Of a DNA stretch of 64,000 nt, positions 23,301 to 38,000 are shown piece by piece (position 1 is the stretch's first letter; the number at the start of each line of letters is the position of its first letter). Source of the stretch: Zygnema cylindricum (lineage: Eukaryota > Streptophyta > Zygnematophyceae > Zygnematales > Zygnemataceae). The stretch lies in NCBI GenBank assembly GCA_037447655.1, contig JBBHKE010000059.1:250001-314000 (forward strand). Direction: 5' to 3'. The notes under the pieces are model-generated. The model was not told the DNA's origin. It saw only the letters and a program-made list of their open reading frames with translations, and made no database searches. The position numbers were made by a program, and so were the translations under genes.

Positions 23301-25942
23301 ATGGAGTCACCAGCGGCTCATCTACTCAGAGATCCTCACTGGCCATGGCGTGATCACGCCTCTTTCAACACTTTCCGTCACCGGTGTTCTGGCAAGCCTT
23401 GTGGCTGCCACGTGGAAACTGCAGAGCAGTGTACAAACCCTTCGCCTTCTTTCTCACCTTCCGCATCTCCTCCTCCTCCCGAAACATCTGCAATGCCCCC
23501 CCCATTGAAGCTGCCTCCTTCCTCGGGAATGTCAGTAGAACAAAATTTGTCAAAATATCTTTCAAAAGCTTCCAAAATCCCCCTTTTTTTTATGGAATAT
23601 GCGGAATTAATGGATTTCAGGCAGTTCTACTCTATACTTTCCACTGCAAGACAAAGAAGGCTACGGAAAGAACGACAGCTGAACGTGGGCGCTTCTTCAC
23701 CTCTCAGCTTATTTTCTATCTTACTTTGCCTCTTCACCTTTCTCTCTCACTCTATTATAAGACCAGTGCACAGCGTAACCCTTGGCAGCGGTGTGCAAAT
23801 AGAGTCAGTCGCCTCCCAGGTTTGCCAGTCAAGCTCTGCTGTAAATGGCTCCAGCTCCATCTCCTGCTCCACCTCCTTCTCAAATGTCAGTCTGTCTTCC
23901 AACCAGAGCATGGTTCTTTCCATAGGAGCCGTCCCATCCGACTTCTCGCAGCTAAATCAACTGATAACATCAGTAACCCTGAATGGCGTGGAGCTCCTCT
24001 CGACAGAGGGCTGTTCGCCTGTAGGACAGTGTACTCTGGGATCATATTTCAGCTGCTTTCAGGGTGACATCAGTGAGAACCTTCAAAGCAATCAAGACAT
24101 TGTCCTCGTTGCGACGGCCTCTCCTGCTGTCCAGTCTTCATGCCGTCCATGTGGCACAGTGTCACAGGTCCCCTGCAATGTTCTTGTGCTGCAATACACC
24201 TTGTTCACAGTGGTCTCTTCCCCTTCAAGTGCCCCTCCTCCTCCGACTATGTTGCCTGCAATGCCACCTCCCGCTGCTTCTCCTCCTCTCATCACTTTCA
24301 TTCAAACCCCACTTCCTTTTTCAAATACGTCTGTGGCTACTTTTGAGTGGATCGCTACTTTGACTGCCACTACAGACAGTTGCTATGGCTGCGTTGTCAC
24401 ATGTCAGGTGAGTTCATTTTTGGAGTTTTCTGAAGGGTAGAGGAGGTTTTTGAATTCACGTAATGGCCGTGGTTGATGAAGTACGCAGGAGTTCATTGCT
24501 GTGTTGCACTATTTGCTACACCATGGCGAATATAATAGATGGAATAGAAAGACAGAAAGTTAGAACAGAAGAGGTTGATTAAAATTGAACGGATAGTGTG
24601 AAAAGACAGATTGAAATGGATTTGAGAGCTGGAATCGAGTCTTTTCTCTATGCTGCCTTGTTACGATGACTGTTGATTCTTGTTTTGATCTCTTACTGCG
24701 TATTCAATGACAGATGTCTGTCATTCAATCTTGTTAGTTCCATTTGTCAGCTTGCCACACTTGCATGACCCAAATATTATCCTGTCTTCTGTTGTCTGCC
24801 TATGCAGCTGGATTTTGGAACACCTGAGGTTTGCCTTGATGGCACTTTTACTGCCAACGGTTTGAGTGACAAACGTCACTACTTCACGGTCATAGTAACC
24901 GTTCCATCAGGAGCCCAAAGCAGCTCAACCTTCAACTGGTCTGTCGGTAAGAATCGTTTTTTTTGCGTGCACATCAATATGGCAAGGGTGGTTATCTTAC
25001 AAACAGTGAAGAGAAAAGGAACCCTCACACCAAATGCTTCATTTTTCATTTGCTGTTCTTGTTTGGTGTCTCACACCTGCTGTCTGTAGTCACACCTTGC
25101 CTTGCTTGCACGAATGGGATCTTGTAGTCTGTATATTGCTAGTATTGGTTGTTCGGAGCATTGGCTTTTTTGACAAATTACTATTTTTGAGTTGACACTT
25201 TGCCCGGAGGGAATGATTGCCCACAGCCACTCAAGGTCCGGTTCCAGAACTTGTCGTCAGCGAAGCATCCACGCGAAGTGGGCCTGTTCAGCTCAACATC
25301 ACTTTTGACAAGCCATGTTCCGGCAACGGTGGGATTGAGTGCTCCAACGATCTCTGTGAGGTGAGATAGGATAAGAGACAAAGTTTAATTCTTGCAGCCA
25401 GTTTTCGCCTTTTTGGAAGGAGGACATGTGGTGTCTCTACGGGTTTTGGATTAACAGAATCGATTGTGAAGGTCACCAACCTATAAATGAGAGAAGAAGA
25501 GTCAGATGTCATCTTTGCTGAGGAATACCTTGGTGTTTCATCGGAACTGGGAATAATGGCATGCAGATTGTGGTTTCTGGGGGCCTGAAAGTAAACGTAT
25601 CCTCCTTCACAACAGTTTCCCTGGGACTATTTTATAGCGTTCTGCTGGATGCGGTGGCCAATGAAACCACAGAGGCCAATGTTACGCTGCTACAAGGAGC
25701 TTGCTCAGACTCTGTGGGAAATCCATGGGTGGTTGGACCCAACTCCACCACATTTGTTGCAATAGGTGGGCTATCAGGGAACTTTTATTAAGCAACTTGG
25801 ATTTTTGCTATCGACGTTTATCTCTGTCCTTCTCTGTCCATCTCTGTCCAATCTCTGTCCAATCTCTGTCCCTCTCTTCTCCCCCTTTCCCTCACACCGC
25901 TCTGTGCAGACTTCAGCGGCCATGACTGTCACACAGACTGAA

Positions 25943-26033
<91 letters not shown>

Positions 26034-29000
26034 GTCTGTACACACTTGTATGCACACCTGAAATTTGGTTCTAGTCACCTTTTATTTTTTTCAGACTTAA
26101 ATCCTCCCACTGCACAGCTCAGCTGTCAGCTGCCAGTGGAAGAGACCACATTTTTCCAGGAAGGACGGAGCTTTCAGACAACCAACTCCAATTCCGTCGT
26201 ATGTAGGGTGCTCTTTTCAGAGCCTGTGGTGGCCTTTGGACAAGGCCAAATCATGGTGACAAACGGGACTGCTTCAAATGTGAGCACGAGCGAAAATGGG
26301 ACATATGTGTTTGATGTGAGTTTCTGTCTTTCCCCTCGGCGTTTCTTCCTTTTCTCAAGTTGTTGAATGCATCTCAACAAAGACTCATTTAAAGCAGGAC
26401 GCTATACCGTGAATTGTTATTAGCGTTAATACCACTGTTCGCAGCCGGTTTTTTTTGGCCCTTCAACAGAAAATAGTATTAGTATTGGTAATTGTTTTAT
26501 CCTGAATGCTAAGTTGGTAAGCGGCCCAATTAAGTTGTCTACGTCACTTAATCAGAACCTTAATGAGAATTAACAACACTAAAATAAAGGCAATGCTATT
26601 CATTTCTTAAAGCTTTTAGTACTGGGAGTTGGCTTTCAGATTGTTCCTACTGTGAATGGACCTGTGACTGTGAGTCTGCCAAGTGGCACAACTACAGATA
26701 CGGTCGGCAACCCGACTGTTGCATCCAATGAGGTCGTCTTTTTTTTTGGTACGTGTTTCAGACTGCTAAATGGATTCCCGGTCCCTGGTATTTTTTGTGC
26801 TGCTGGGACCAGAATACTTGCCCTTGTTTTTGGGCCGCCTTCTTTGCAAACACTTAAGTTGATGATGTAACACCTTTTGAGGTTGCAAGAACATCACATA
26901 TCCTTGAAAAACACACCCTGGTGTTTATGGTGTACATTTCTGCAATTTCTAGTTTCCAAGTTTTTGGAGGATGAAACTAGATGTATAGGTGGGATTATTT
27001 TCTGCGAGGTTGAATATAAACACGCAAAAATCAGTTTTTTTGTTTTTCTGGGTCTTCAAAGGCTTCTCAGTCGTTTCCAATTGTTTTACTTTACCAATTC
27101 TTTTCCAATAATTAATGGGATTGCCAGCAGACTCATAGACATATATGAATTATCTCTTGCGTATCAGGTTTGTGCCACACTAATTCATGTTTGCAATTAA
27201 AAATATTTATCTACTAACCCATTGGTCGACCCGGCTTACAATGAGTGTTGGCCACACTAAAGGGAGTGAACTGCGTAGTGTTAAGAATTTGGGCGTCATT
27301 TTCAGGGTCTAATGTGGAACTCGCAAAGGTGTCTCTAAGGAGAAAATTTATTAGAACTCTCATGTTGAACGTATTCAAATACTGCTAGGCTGTCAAAAGC
27401 AGGCTGATTCCTCAACAGAAGAGAACAACATCTCTTGTTGTCTTGGGAGCATTTTTTAGGTTAGGTTTTGTAAAACTGATTTTCTTATTCGCAATTCCAA
27501 AAACAAACAAAGTGGCTTGTTCTAAAGTGCTATGGCTATTATAACTTTTCTTTTGCGTTTTGTCTAAACTCATTCATGAGTAATTGCAAGCATGGAGTTT
27601 TGACACAATGTAACCTTGTAAAAATATAGCTTTTGATGACCTTTGAGAGGAAGTTTACAGCCTGGTAAAAAACCAATGATGTTGTGTCATACTTCCCATG
27701 AAAACTGTTGAAGCTGAACAGTTTCCATGCTGGAAGGTTTTATCAGAGTGGACTTGAAGCCAGTCGTTCAACCATGGTTCAAACTCAATGCAACGTTCAT
27801 TATTTGAAATCTTCAAGATCCTAAACAATTTGTCGCTAGTTTTCAAGTTTCATGAGAGCATGTATCTGACGAGGTAAAATTGAAAGCAAACTAACTGTTT
27901 TACCAAAACCAAATTATGTATCTAACAATAGCAAATTTTGTTTCTGGGTGAAATAGACAATTTGAGACCGGAGGTGAAGTTAACTTCATCTTCTGAACCT
28001 ACGGCAAGTGTGAGCGCTTATGGCTTCCTTGTGGCATTTTCTGAACCAATTGTAAATTTTAATGCAAGTCATGTGGATGTCAGCAATGGCGAAGTGATTT
28101 GGTGAGTTGGACTGGTTAACAGTTTCCTTATGGTTCCGTTTATGTTCTTGCTCATCTTGGAAGTAAAATGTAAGCATTCGTTAGCTTCAATACATGAGCA
28201 TTGATGTTCAGCGAAGTTTTGAAATTGATTAAGTCCTTGCTTGAACATTGAAATTGAGCAAATTATTGAAATTGATTGAGTCCTGGTTTCCTTGAAAAGA
28301 TTTGCAAAATTGATAGATGTCAAATGTTGTCTTTTTAATTCCGCAAAATGTGCTAAGTGATTGTGGGCTAATCCTATTCAGGCAGGCATGGTTCAATGTT
28401 TTCCATCTGCTTAAACTATTCCCATCAAAATCGTTGATGCGACTGCCGCCATGACGGACTATGAGACAGCATTAGCTTGTTTGTAGTGTATACATGAATT
28501 TAGTTTGGTCGGATCTGATTAGCGATAAAATCAACAATGCAGTTGAAACGAATGTTCTACATGGACTGATAAGAATCAAAGAATCCACCCCAACCCGGGT
28601 TCTATTTTGTCTATTTTCCATCCAGGTCTCAACATGTAGGAATTCAACAGATGCAGCGAGTATCCCACGCATAATTTGTGCCTCTTATACATAGCTCAAT
28701 GTCTCATTCAAATCCACTCTATTTTGTGTGTGTGTGTGCAGCTTAGTCTCGGCCGACGGAGGCCTTGGCCGGTTTTATCAGATGAGTGTGGCGCCCCTTG
28801 CGCCCGGTACAGTGGAGGTGGCGGTGAGGGAGAACGCCGTGACGGACGTCACGGGGAATGCCAACGTGGGCTCTGATACGAGGACCCTCCACTATTGTGA
28901 GGACACACTGACGGATAAACCCTGGGTAGGGCCGTAGCAGGGCGTGCAGGGAACACTGCGTTCCGTACGGTTCCTTACTATGCGAGTTTACCAGTTCACT

Positions 29001-32000
29001 GTTGGCATGCCAGCCCCTATTGAGGTTCTGGCTGGTACGGTACAATGTACGATTACAACTAAACGCGACGATCTTTCGTTCATATTTCATTTCTTGTTCC
29101 GTACGATGAATTTGATGCGTCATCCTGCCGGCCGTCAACTTACTGGTGGGCCCCTTGGTGGGCTGATGGCGGCTCCACTGCCGCCTTTCCCTGTACGGAG
29201 GATGTGTCGGCTCTGCCCTTACGTGCAGAAGCGACACGACTCGACCGAAGTCCCCTTTGAAGGAAAGGACAGGTTTAGTAGGTCGAGCCGGAAAGTCGAC
29301 CGCGATTCTTTTGCCGGTCTGGTCAAAGGATTGTCGCTGATTGGTACGGCTTTGACAGCAATCTATTCTGCACTGAAGAGAAACGGACGAGACCATTTTG
29401 GCCATTGTATATTTGCCGTCGATGGTGTTTGGATGGACGGTTAAGAGCGGAGGCTGTTCTAGGTGAGATCTGTATGCAATTTGTAAATCGTGCCACCGAC
29501 CTAAGTAGACTTTCGTAGGTTATTTTCTGGTTGAACTTTAATCATTTGTGGTTTCCGTACCCTGTACGACGTGTCGATGAATAATTGACGTCCACTCGGT
29601 GGTGGGCACGTCGGCCGATATGTAGATTTTCTTGACTTCCTTGTATCATTTGCGCGGCAGGAGTTTGAAATACTTTGAATTGTCTGGTCCTGTTTTGTGG
29701 ATCTCCGTACACCTGAACTTTATTAGTGGACGTGCTCACTAGGCATAGCTTCTGGAATAGGTCACGACAGGATGTACGGCTTTGTCGTTAGGACTGTGTC
29801 CCGATATGAATGAGCATAGAGTCCTTTATTGCTGACTGTCCTTGACCGAGTGGACGACGTCGCTCCGGTTTCCGACCGGCTTTGATGACGACGCTGTGCG
29901 CTTGTCCGAATAGCGTGTTCGCACTATTCGTTTAAAGTGCGTAAAATCTCGTATACTACACCGTGAATCGTAATTAGCGTAAATAAATAATTAGTGTAAA
30001 AAAATAATTAGTGTTATACACTCTAATTTGGGATTTTTTGTTTTCTCAAAAAAAAAATTACTCTAATTTATCAATATGGGTTTCTTTCCGTAATAGCTAT
30101 CCGCGCTGAATATCTTTACAGTAACACGTCATTATGACGTTTGCCCTAAACGGTTTGTGAAAACGCAGTTACATGATGACACCCTGTATTAAATATTTTT
30201 TTGTACGTTTTTACTTAATAAAGTACAGTTTTGCACGGTCAGACACCGACCGTACGCCACACTATTTAAAATGGCACTATATTAGAGTTGTTAACGCGAA
30301 ATTCAAAAGTACCTTAAATAATGTAAAGAAAATTTAGAGTTATTAACTTTATTTAAGGTTTTAGGGTCAAAATTCGGGGTGACGGAATTAGCATTAATAA
30401 CGCTAATTACGATTCACGGTGTACTGTACCAGCATCGTGTGTCATCGTGAACTTCTGTTGCATTAGGGTGGACTTCCATTAGGCGTCTCAGTAATTGTAC
30501 GGAAAATTTTACTGAATGGCGTGCCTTCCATTAGGTCGCGACAGTAAACCACTTTTTATTTGCGTGGCTCATTCTGGTTGGTAACACGTAGGTTAATATT
30601 AGATGCTTAAAATCTTGAAAGAATCTTAGAATGCAAAGTCTGAACGCAATATCTGTACGAACGGAGGTAATATCTGTACCCGCGAAGGAAATATCTGTAC
30701 CGTCGGAGGTAATTAATGACTCGTACATATGGCATTAAATGTACTACCCAAAATTTTAAAACGCAACGACAAAAAGGCGGCAGCAAACTTTAATGGTGGG
30801 AGCGTGACGGGATAACTTCGGCAGATTCGCAGCCACCTTGGCGGAAGGCACATGGCCCTTGCAACGTGTACGCTCATACGCGCGCGCTCATCGTGATTTT
30901 TTTTACCTTTTCCACGCGGCCTATTTTTACACGTTCAGTCTTCGAGAATTGTCCTCCCTGTGCACGGTCTTAACAAACTGTAGGGTTATTGACGTGGCGT
31001 CTCGGATAAAAAGTGTAATAGCATTCGACGGTTCGAGTTTACGCCTACAACCTTGGACATTTTTCTGTAATGATGTTTTCCTTGAAAAATAAATAAATCT
31101 TTACTGACCTGTACGAGAAAGTACGGCCGTCAGTAAAAAACCCCACTTTTTCGCAAATGGAAGGCCACCCTTAGCTTATTCCGTACTAATGTTCGTTAGA
31201 AAAGGGTTATTGACCTTGAGTATGGTACGGACCCAAGTTTTTGTTGTTTTTATCTTTGTTTTAATTTTTAGGTGTTTTATCTTCAGGGAGGGATCATTTT
31301 CATTTGAAAGAAAAAATCATGCGTGGCAACTGGTTTAAACATCACAAACGAGGCTTAATAAGTTGAAACGAGGTTTTGTCTCTGGAATTTTTTGTGTTAG
31401 GTGTTTAAACCCGACACTGTTTTTTTGTCTTTTGTGCAAATTAGAAAATTGCCGACATCGAATGTTTAGGCGTTTAACAATGGTAGTTAATACAGTTGCA
31501 AATTGAAGCGATTTGCCGTCGATGTTACGCTGTTCTATATCCATACAATAATCGACTATCGGCAGGTTTCAACTTTTGTGAGTTTAGTTTATCGATTATA
31601 TATATAATTGATTGCCCAAAGGCAAAGAATCAAAACGTTTGCCGCTTTGCGACATTTCACGCGAACTTTTGACCATTTGTTCATGGATTGGTATCCTTGT
31701 ATCTTCAAGCCAAAATCATTATGTGACCTGTCAGAAAATTACATGTATTTCTAAACTACATTTTGTACTACTGTCAAGTTGCCTTGAACCCACCAAGGAC
31801 GAACTACGCAGGTTTGGTTCAGGGTGACATTCCAATATTCCCTAGTGCCACAATTGCAGTACAGTACACTACACTGTAGAGCCACAATAAACTGGTTTAG
31901 ACTTTAGAGACAGTCAGACAGCACATAAATTATAAAAACAAAACAATAAAACCATAATTTCTGCATTGGATGAATCGCAGATATCTACGTAAACAAAAGT

Positions 32001-35000
32001 ATGTACCTCATTACCAACCAACCCACCAAAGAGAAGAATAAAAAATGTACCTTTTATCCTCTACAACCCAAGGGTTTCCTTTTCCGTGCTTTTTTTCTTT
32101 CTCGGGGACACGTACCGTTATGCACCCAAATGGGTTTTCTCCGTTTTTCCTATAGAGCTGCAAACATATGTAGATATGCTTGTGAATATATGACGGAAGG
32201 TTTGTTATTTTGTTGCCATCGTTCTTTTACATGGGTGATTCTTTTTTTTAGTATCGGTTACGCCATCCACACACAACACTAGATTTCGTCCATGTGGCTG
32301 TTGCCATTTTTGGTCCCAAATATCTGGTTTCCTGAGAGTGATTTCAATACAAGCCCACTAGAAAATTTCACTCTCAGGCTGTGTTCCTGAGAGTTCACAG
32401 GCTGCTGTTTGCCTGGATAGAGAACAGTAACATTTGAAACAAACTGAAACAATTGAAATGACATTAAATTGTTCTCTTGTGTGGGACAATCTGTCGCTTC
32501 AATAACTTTTCGTCCGGTGATATTTATAATGTTCTGGACTTAAAGACTGTCTTACATTTAACAGTTCACGATTATCTCTGTGCACCACAGGTATAATTAT
32601 GAAGAGCGCTGGCCTCCATAAGGGCTTAGGTCTCTTTTATGGCTTTTGGTCAAAGAGCTCGTCATTATTGAGCTTTGACTCACTTTGGGTCATCCTTTTA
32701 CTCAAACCCCGAGCATAGGTCCAAAGGTATCCTGGGAATAAACTGGCTCTCAAATGTTGGTTAGGTGCCTAAATGAAAATTGTTTACAGGTTATATTAAT
32801 TCAGGGTGAAATTTAAGCGGATATGATCGGCCCAAAAGATAACTAGTGTGCATCGCCTGACCACAGATGACAATGGTTGGCACAATGTCATCATGTGCCA
32901 TCTTCTCTAGTCAGGGAGGGGGTGACAGTGATTTTGAGCCGCTTCAATTTGTTAATTTTTTTTTTTGACAAAATGAATTTGTGATCCAAAAATTTCAGGC
33001 AAACTGTCGGAGAAAAAGTTGAGAATAAGCTAATAAGTCTCATTTAATCCAAGTAGAATACCATCTTAGTTAGTACTATCAAATTACCCCTGCAAAGAAA
33101 TCCTCGGATAGTTCGCTTTTGCTTTTTAATTCATTTTGCCTTCCGTTCCACACATGCCAATTGTTAAGTCCTTGTGTATAAAACTTTTAAAATTGTCGGA
33201 AAACTGTCTCCTCTATGAAAACGGTCCTAATGAAGCCCTAAGGAAATACCTTTCCTCAATGCAGACGAAGACAGCCGTCCAGCTCGCATTTCGTCCTATG
33301 TGGTAGCTGGCGTTTTTGGATGGACTGCGCTTGTGACGGGAAGTGCCAGCCTGGCAGTGGCTTTGCGAGAGGCCGATCCGGGAGCCTCGCCCGGGATCCG
33401 GATTGTATCCAATCGTCCATTTCGAGCTGTATCAACGCCAGTTGTTGGAGCAGATCCGGCTCGGAATCTTCTGGTGAGAATGAGGCGGTAGGCTCCCTAA
33501 GTTAGGTTATACTGCTTTGGGTTGGGTTGGGCTGGGTTGGGTTGGTTTTTGATTGGTTTGGTTTGGTCGGTTTGAGGACTTGTGTGCTTTGTGGGTATTG
33601 ATGTCTTTTTATGTTTTCTCTCTCTCTGTCTGTCTTTCTCTCTTTCTCTGTGTGTGTGCCATTAAGTTTTTCCATGCTCCTTCTCTTCATCTCTCCATTC
33701 TAACTGTCCCTATGCTCCTGCTTTTCTTGCTCTTTCAATCTCCCTCGGTCCATCTCCCTCCTCTCTGTCCCCCTTCCTCCCTCCCTCTCTCCCCTTCCCC
33801 TGCTCACTGTCTCCTGCTCACTTCCTCTCTCTCTCCCTCTCCCTCTCCCCTCCAGCGACTGGCCCTACACTTGCAGATTTTTGCAATTACGGAACAGCTG
33901 GCAGTATCGCGGCTTCCTGGCTTCTATCGCCAGCTGGCGGGCAGCCTCAAATGGTCCATTTTGCGGCTTCCACTCCCCTTCAGTGCCGTCTATCGCCCCC
34001 AACAACACTCTCTTACCACCTCACCTGCCCAGATACCAGGAGGGATCGACATCACACAGCAGCCCTCCTGCCTGTGGTGGGTGCCGCACTATCCTCTCAC
34101 CTTCCCTCTCCTCCTTTTCTCCCTTTTTTCCTCGTTTCCTTCTCTCCCTCACTCTCTTGCTCTGGCTCTCATTCACCCGCACATTCTGTCTCTCCCTCTC
34201 CTTGTCATCCTTGTCTGCGTTTATGAAATCTGTCTTTCCAGTAGAGCTTCTGTTTTGTAGGTAATATTTCCATGTGCTCACACGGCAGAGGAAGAACTTT
34301 TCTTGATTTTTTTTGGTTTGCATTGGTGCCAATGGTTTTTGATCAGGACATATTCGGAAAATGCAACAGTGGATCTCAATTCTACTCTCGACAGAATGTC
34401 CACTGGGGCTCTTCACAACACAATGCATATGAACATTCAAGGTCAGGATGCCACCGGGTCAGGAAATACTACTTTTTATTTAAGGGAATGGTCTCCGAGA
34501 AGGCGGTTGGCTGACAGTTTGACTAATAGCAGTCTCACCAGTCAGTACGGTCCAGACGTGTTACCTCCCCTCACAGTGGAGGAATACAACTACAAAATGG
34601 CATGGGGCAACGCTTTTCAAACCAACTTTCCTCATCTTAACAGCAACTACCATGGGTAAGCTTAACATTTCAACATCCCTTGGTTTTTTTTTTTTTTTTT
34701 GTCCCGAACGTGTCGAGCTACTGCCACTATTCTTGTTATTCACTTCAAGCTTATCTCTGCTTAAAACTTTCTTGTCATCATCATGCTATTGGTGGGACTA
34801 AATGAACACCTGTCATATAAACTAGTTTGCATTCGAAATGCGTACAATCGATACTGACATTTTTCTGGTCTGACGTGACGCAAAGTTGGCTCGGTTTTTT
34901 TGGTTTGCTTGTTTCTTTGGATGTATAGGTGGAAGGAGTACATAACAGTGGTGTTCTATGCCGCGATTTTGATTATTGGCCTCACTCTTCTCCAAGTGGT

Positions 35001-38000
35001 TCTCCAGCTTCTCTGTGTTTCCTACCGAGGGCAATGGCTTTACGGCCTCATGGATCCCCCTCGCCTTCAGTTTTTCTGCATAGCTCTCACTCTTCTGGCT
35101 GTCAGTTGGGGAAGCACTCACATTATTCGAGGTGAGAAAAGACAGCAAGAGGACATGAGACTGCTCATTCCCTCTTTCGACAGATCGGCTCCTTTTAAAG
35201 TTACTCCATTTGATACTCCATTTGATATACATGTCTTTTTCATAGGCTGAAGCAACTTCTTATGCTGCGAATTAATGTCGATTGTGGATCATATACTGGA
35301 CTGACGCATACAGGAGCTGGTAGCAATACTGTTAGTTAATGATATATATCGAGGACATTTTCTTGATAACCGATACAGGAGTTTAGTTTATTTCCTCATT
35401 GACACAGGCATTCATTGCATGTCCCCTAAACAAATAAAAGAAAACGAATTCTCACAGACTTTTAACCATTCAGTTTTTTATGATTGGTTCCGATCCTGTG
35501 ATGTCATCACGTTTTAGGTTAGAGGCAAACTTGCTGCAAGATGTTTACATGTGATCAGAGTTAAGGTACAGTACCTACTCTACTGTATCCTGAACTCTCT
35601 GTATTATTTACTTATTGAACTGCTGTATCGAATAAATATCACGCTCGATAAAACTATGTTTTAGGAGTACAAAATCCTGTTTACATTGCAACAAATACAG
35701 CAAACTGTATCGTATCACGATTTTTTTGTCAGAATTCTGTATCGTGTACAGCACTTCTGTTAGTATTTGTAGTAATCGTTCAGAAAAATGTGTCGCTGTT
35801 GGAAATTTTTGAATGATCACTACAATTACTCGCAGTAATGTAAATAATCTTCAATTTTAGTTTATTCTACTAGGAAACTCCAATGGCGACTGCCGAACAT
35901 AGTGCAGACAATATGCATAATGTTTGGGACATGTGCATAGAAAGCAAGCGTAGAACATGGAACACATAAATATGAACACAAATTTGAAATATATACAATT
36001 GGATGATGGACATAGAAGTATGGAGCACAAGATTTAAGTACAGTAGATCCGGGATGTGGGAATCATTGAACACCAAATTATATAAAAAGGGAGTTACGAA
36101 TCGACTTCCAGTCCCTTAGACCTTTTGAAGGGTTTGATTATGTTCCTTGTAACTCCACTGGATAGTTATGTTTGTCACAAACTGAAGCCTTTTTTTAACT
36201 GCTTCGATATTTGTTTGCAGGTTCGACAGAAAGTGGAGGAAAGTTGGTGGGTCTTATTTTGGGTGTAATCACCATAAATATCTGGCCTATTTTATTTGTA
36301 CTTGCTTCGATTACTATCGTTTGGGTTGTGGTGGTCCAAGAACAATTTGCACGGTTTTTTGTTCGGGAAATGACCGAACCCCGAGAGGATTCTTTTTTTT
36401 CGGGAGTCGCTCGATTTTTTTGGACCATATTATGGCAAAAGAGATTGAAGGGACATTGGGTCACAATCACTCCAGCACAACGTCATATTTTGCCTAGACT
36501 GGGAATATTTTTTGAGGACTATACAGGTGAGATTTTAGAAAGAGAAAGGGGTAGAGGGATTGAAGTAATTCGTGAGATAAAAGGTGAGGGGCATGAAGAG
36601 GCAAAGGAGAAAGCAAGACCGTTTTAAACTAATTGAAGAGGGAGAGTTAGAGGATTAGTATACCTGAGCTTGATTGTGGTAAGAGTCGGTCGTTGTTGAT
36701 TTATGAGAGAGAAGAGAATAGGGAGGAAAGGATGAGGAGCGTTTGTGTATCACAAGAAAAACATCATATGTGCGAATCTCTGTCTTCTGGTAGGCAAATG
36801 AGCTTATTGTGAATGCCAAGGCCGAACTTGATGTCTCCTCTTTTTCTTGCATGTTTTGCAGTATGGGGTTTGAGTGGGTTCTTTGGAGTTTTGAAGGATC
36901 GACTGCGAGTCCTTTATGCGGCTGTTGAGTATTCAAGGATGGTGAGCTCTCCATCTCGGCAATAGTAATGATGGTGATAGTCGTGATATTGATTTGATCG
37001 CCAGGCATCCAGATCCACACGCTAAGTGTAGTTCAGTATTTCTGTTCAGGGTTTCTTTCATATTAACGTTATTGGTGACAACTATGATGCTTTGGTTGGT
37101 TAAATTTTTATCTGACCAACTTTTAAAGTTTTTGTGTGAATGTTAATTCTGTGCAGATAGCTATTGGAGTGGTCTTTGCCGTGTGGACAGAAAACGACAA
37201 TTCTTCTGCACAAGTCATTGCTTTACTCGGAATAATAGGAGCCAATTTTTTGTACTTGATTGTGTTTCAGGTAGGATGCACTGTACCACCGTGATTTTTT
37301 GCTTTGAGTGCAAAGTTTTTGTGGGCCTTGCTGATCCACACTATCTCTTGTATGACTCTCATGGTATCTAAACCTAACAGGTATGTTTACTTTGTAAGTC
37401 ACGAAAGGAAATAAGGTAATCCTTGTTGTTACATTGAAAGCACACAAATGAGGACAAACAATCAAAATGACCTAAAACTAAAAATATGACAGGCGATTTG
37501 AAACAAATGTTCTTGCAATCAATTTATGTGTTTTTTTGTGTTGTTCCCTGTTGTAGCCCTTTACGGAACGGGGCATCCAAGTAGCCGAAGCCATTTCCCT
37601 TCTGTGCGAATTATTGGTCTTTGTCGGTGCCTTGCTTCTGATCTCCTATGGGAATTGGACACGTGGCACCTGCGAGATTGTGGCATATGTCATGCTGGCA
37701 TTGATGCTGCTTGCATTCATTGTGCAGCTGATTAACCAGTGAGAACTCCTCTCTCTCTTTTGTCTTTTTTTGCTTATTTATTTACTTATTTCGTTTCATT
37801 TCCTGTGAATCTATAGGGTCGTCTCTTTGGAGGTAGGTCGAAAGTGCAGAAATGGGAAGAGGTCGGGTTTCCTGGCAGCTTTTGTTTTTTCAAGGAGAGT
37901 TTTTCAGAAAGATAGAAAAACCAAAATCTGGATGAAGAAATAATACTGCAAATATAGGTGACCGGAACTTTCTCGGTTGGTGTTTTTCCTTTTCTTGCCC

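Larger units (their letters stand above)
28897..33264 (+). other. 4.4 kb intron loaded with inserted elements
   Basis: The longest intron of the Ig-like membrane gene, from GTGAGG at 28897 to 'aatgcag' at 33264. It separates the ectodomain exons from the first membrane-segment exon. It holds a TA-target element (29957-30423), a TTA-target element (30463-31172), and a GC-richer unclassified block (28930-29940) with long overlapping frames on both strands. The rest is AT-rich with no recognisable content. Confidence 0.7.

Noticed and set aside
25766-26074. Ser/Leu repeat frame
   Set aside because: Translation of the (CT)n microsatellite.
28743-29405. 220-codon minus-strand frame and the 166-codon plus-strand frame at 28944-29444
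   Set aside because: Both lie partly over a real exon and its intron, overlap each other antisense, and have compositions typical of GC-rich noise; no motif recognised.
33553-34260. 235-codon frame on the plus strand
   Set aside because: Mostly Ser/Leu/Pro from a CT-rich intron; only 33856-34073, read in the same frame, is a real exon.
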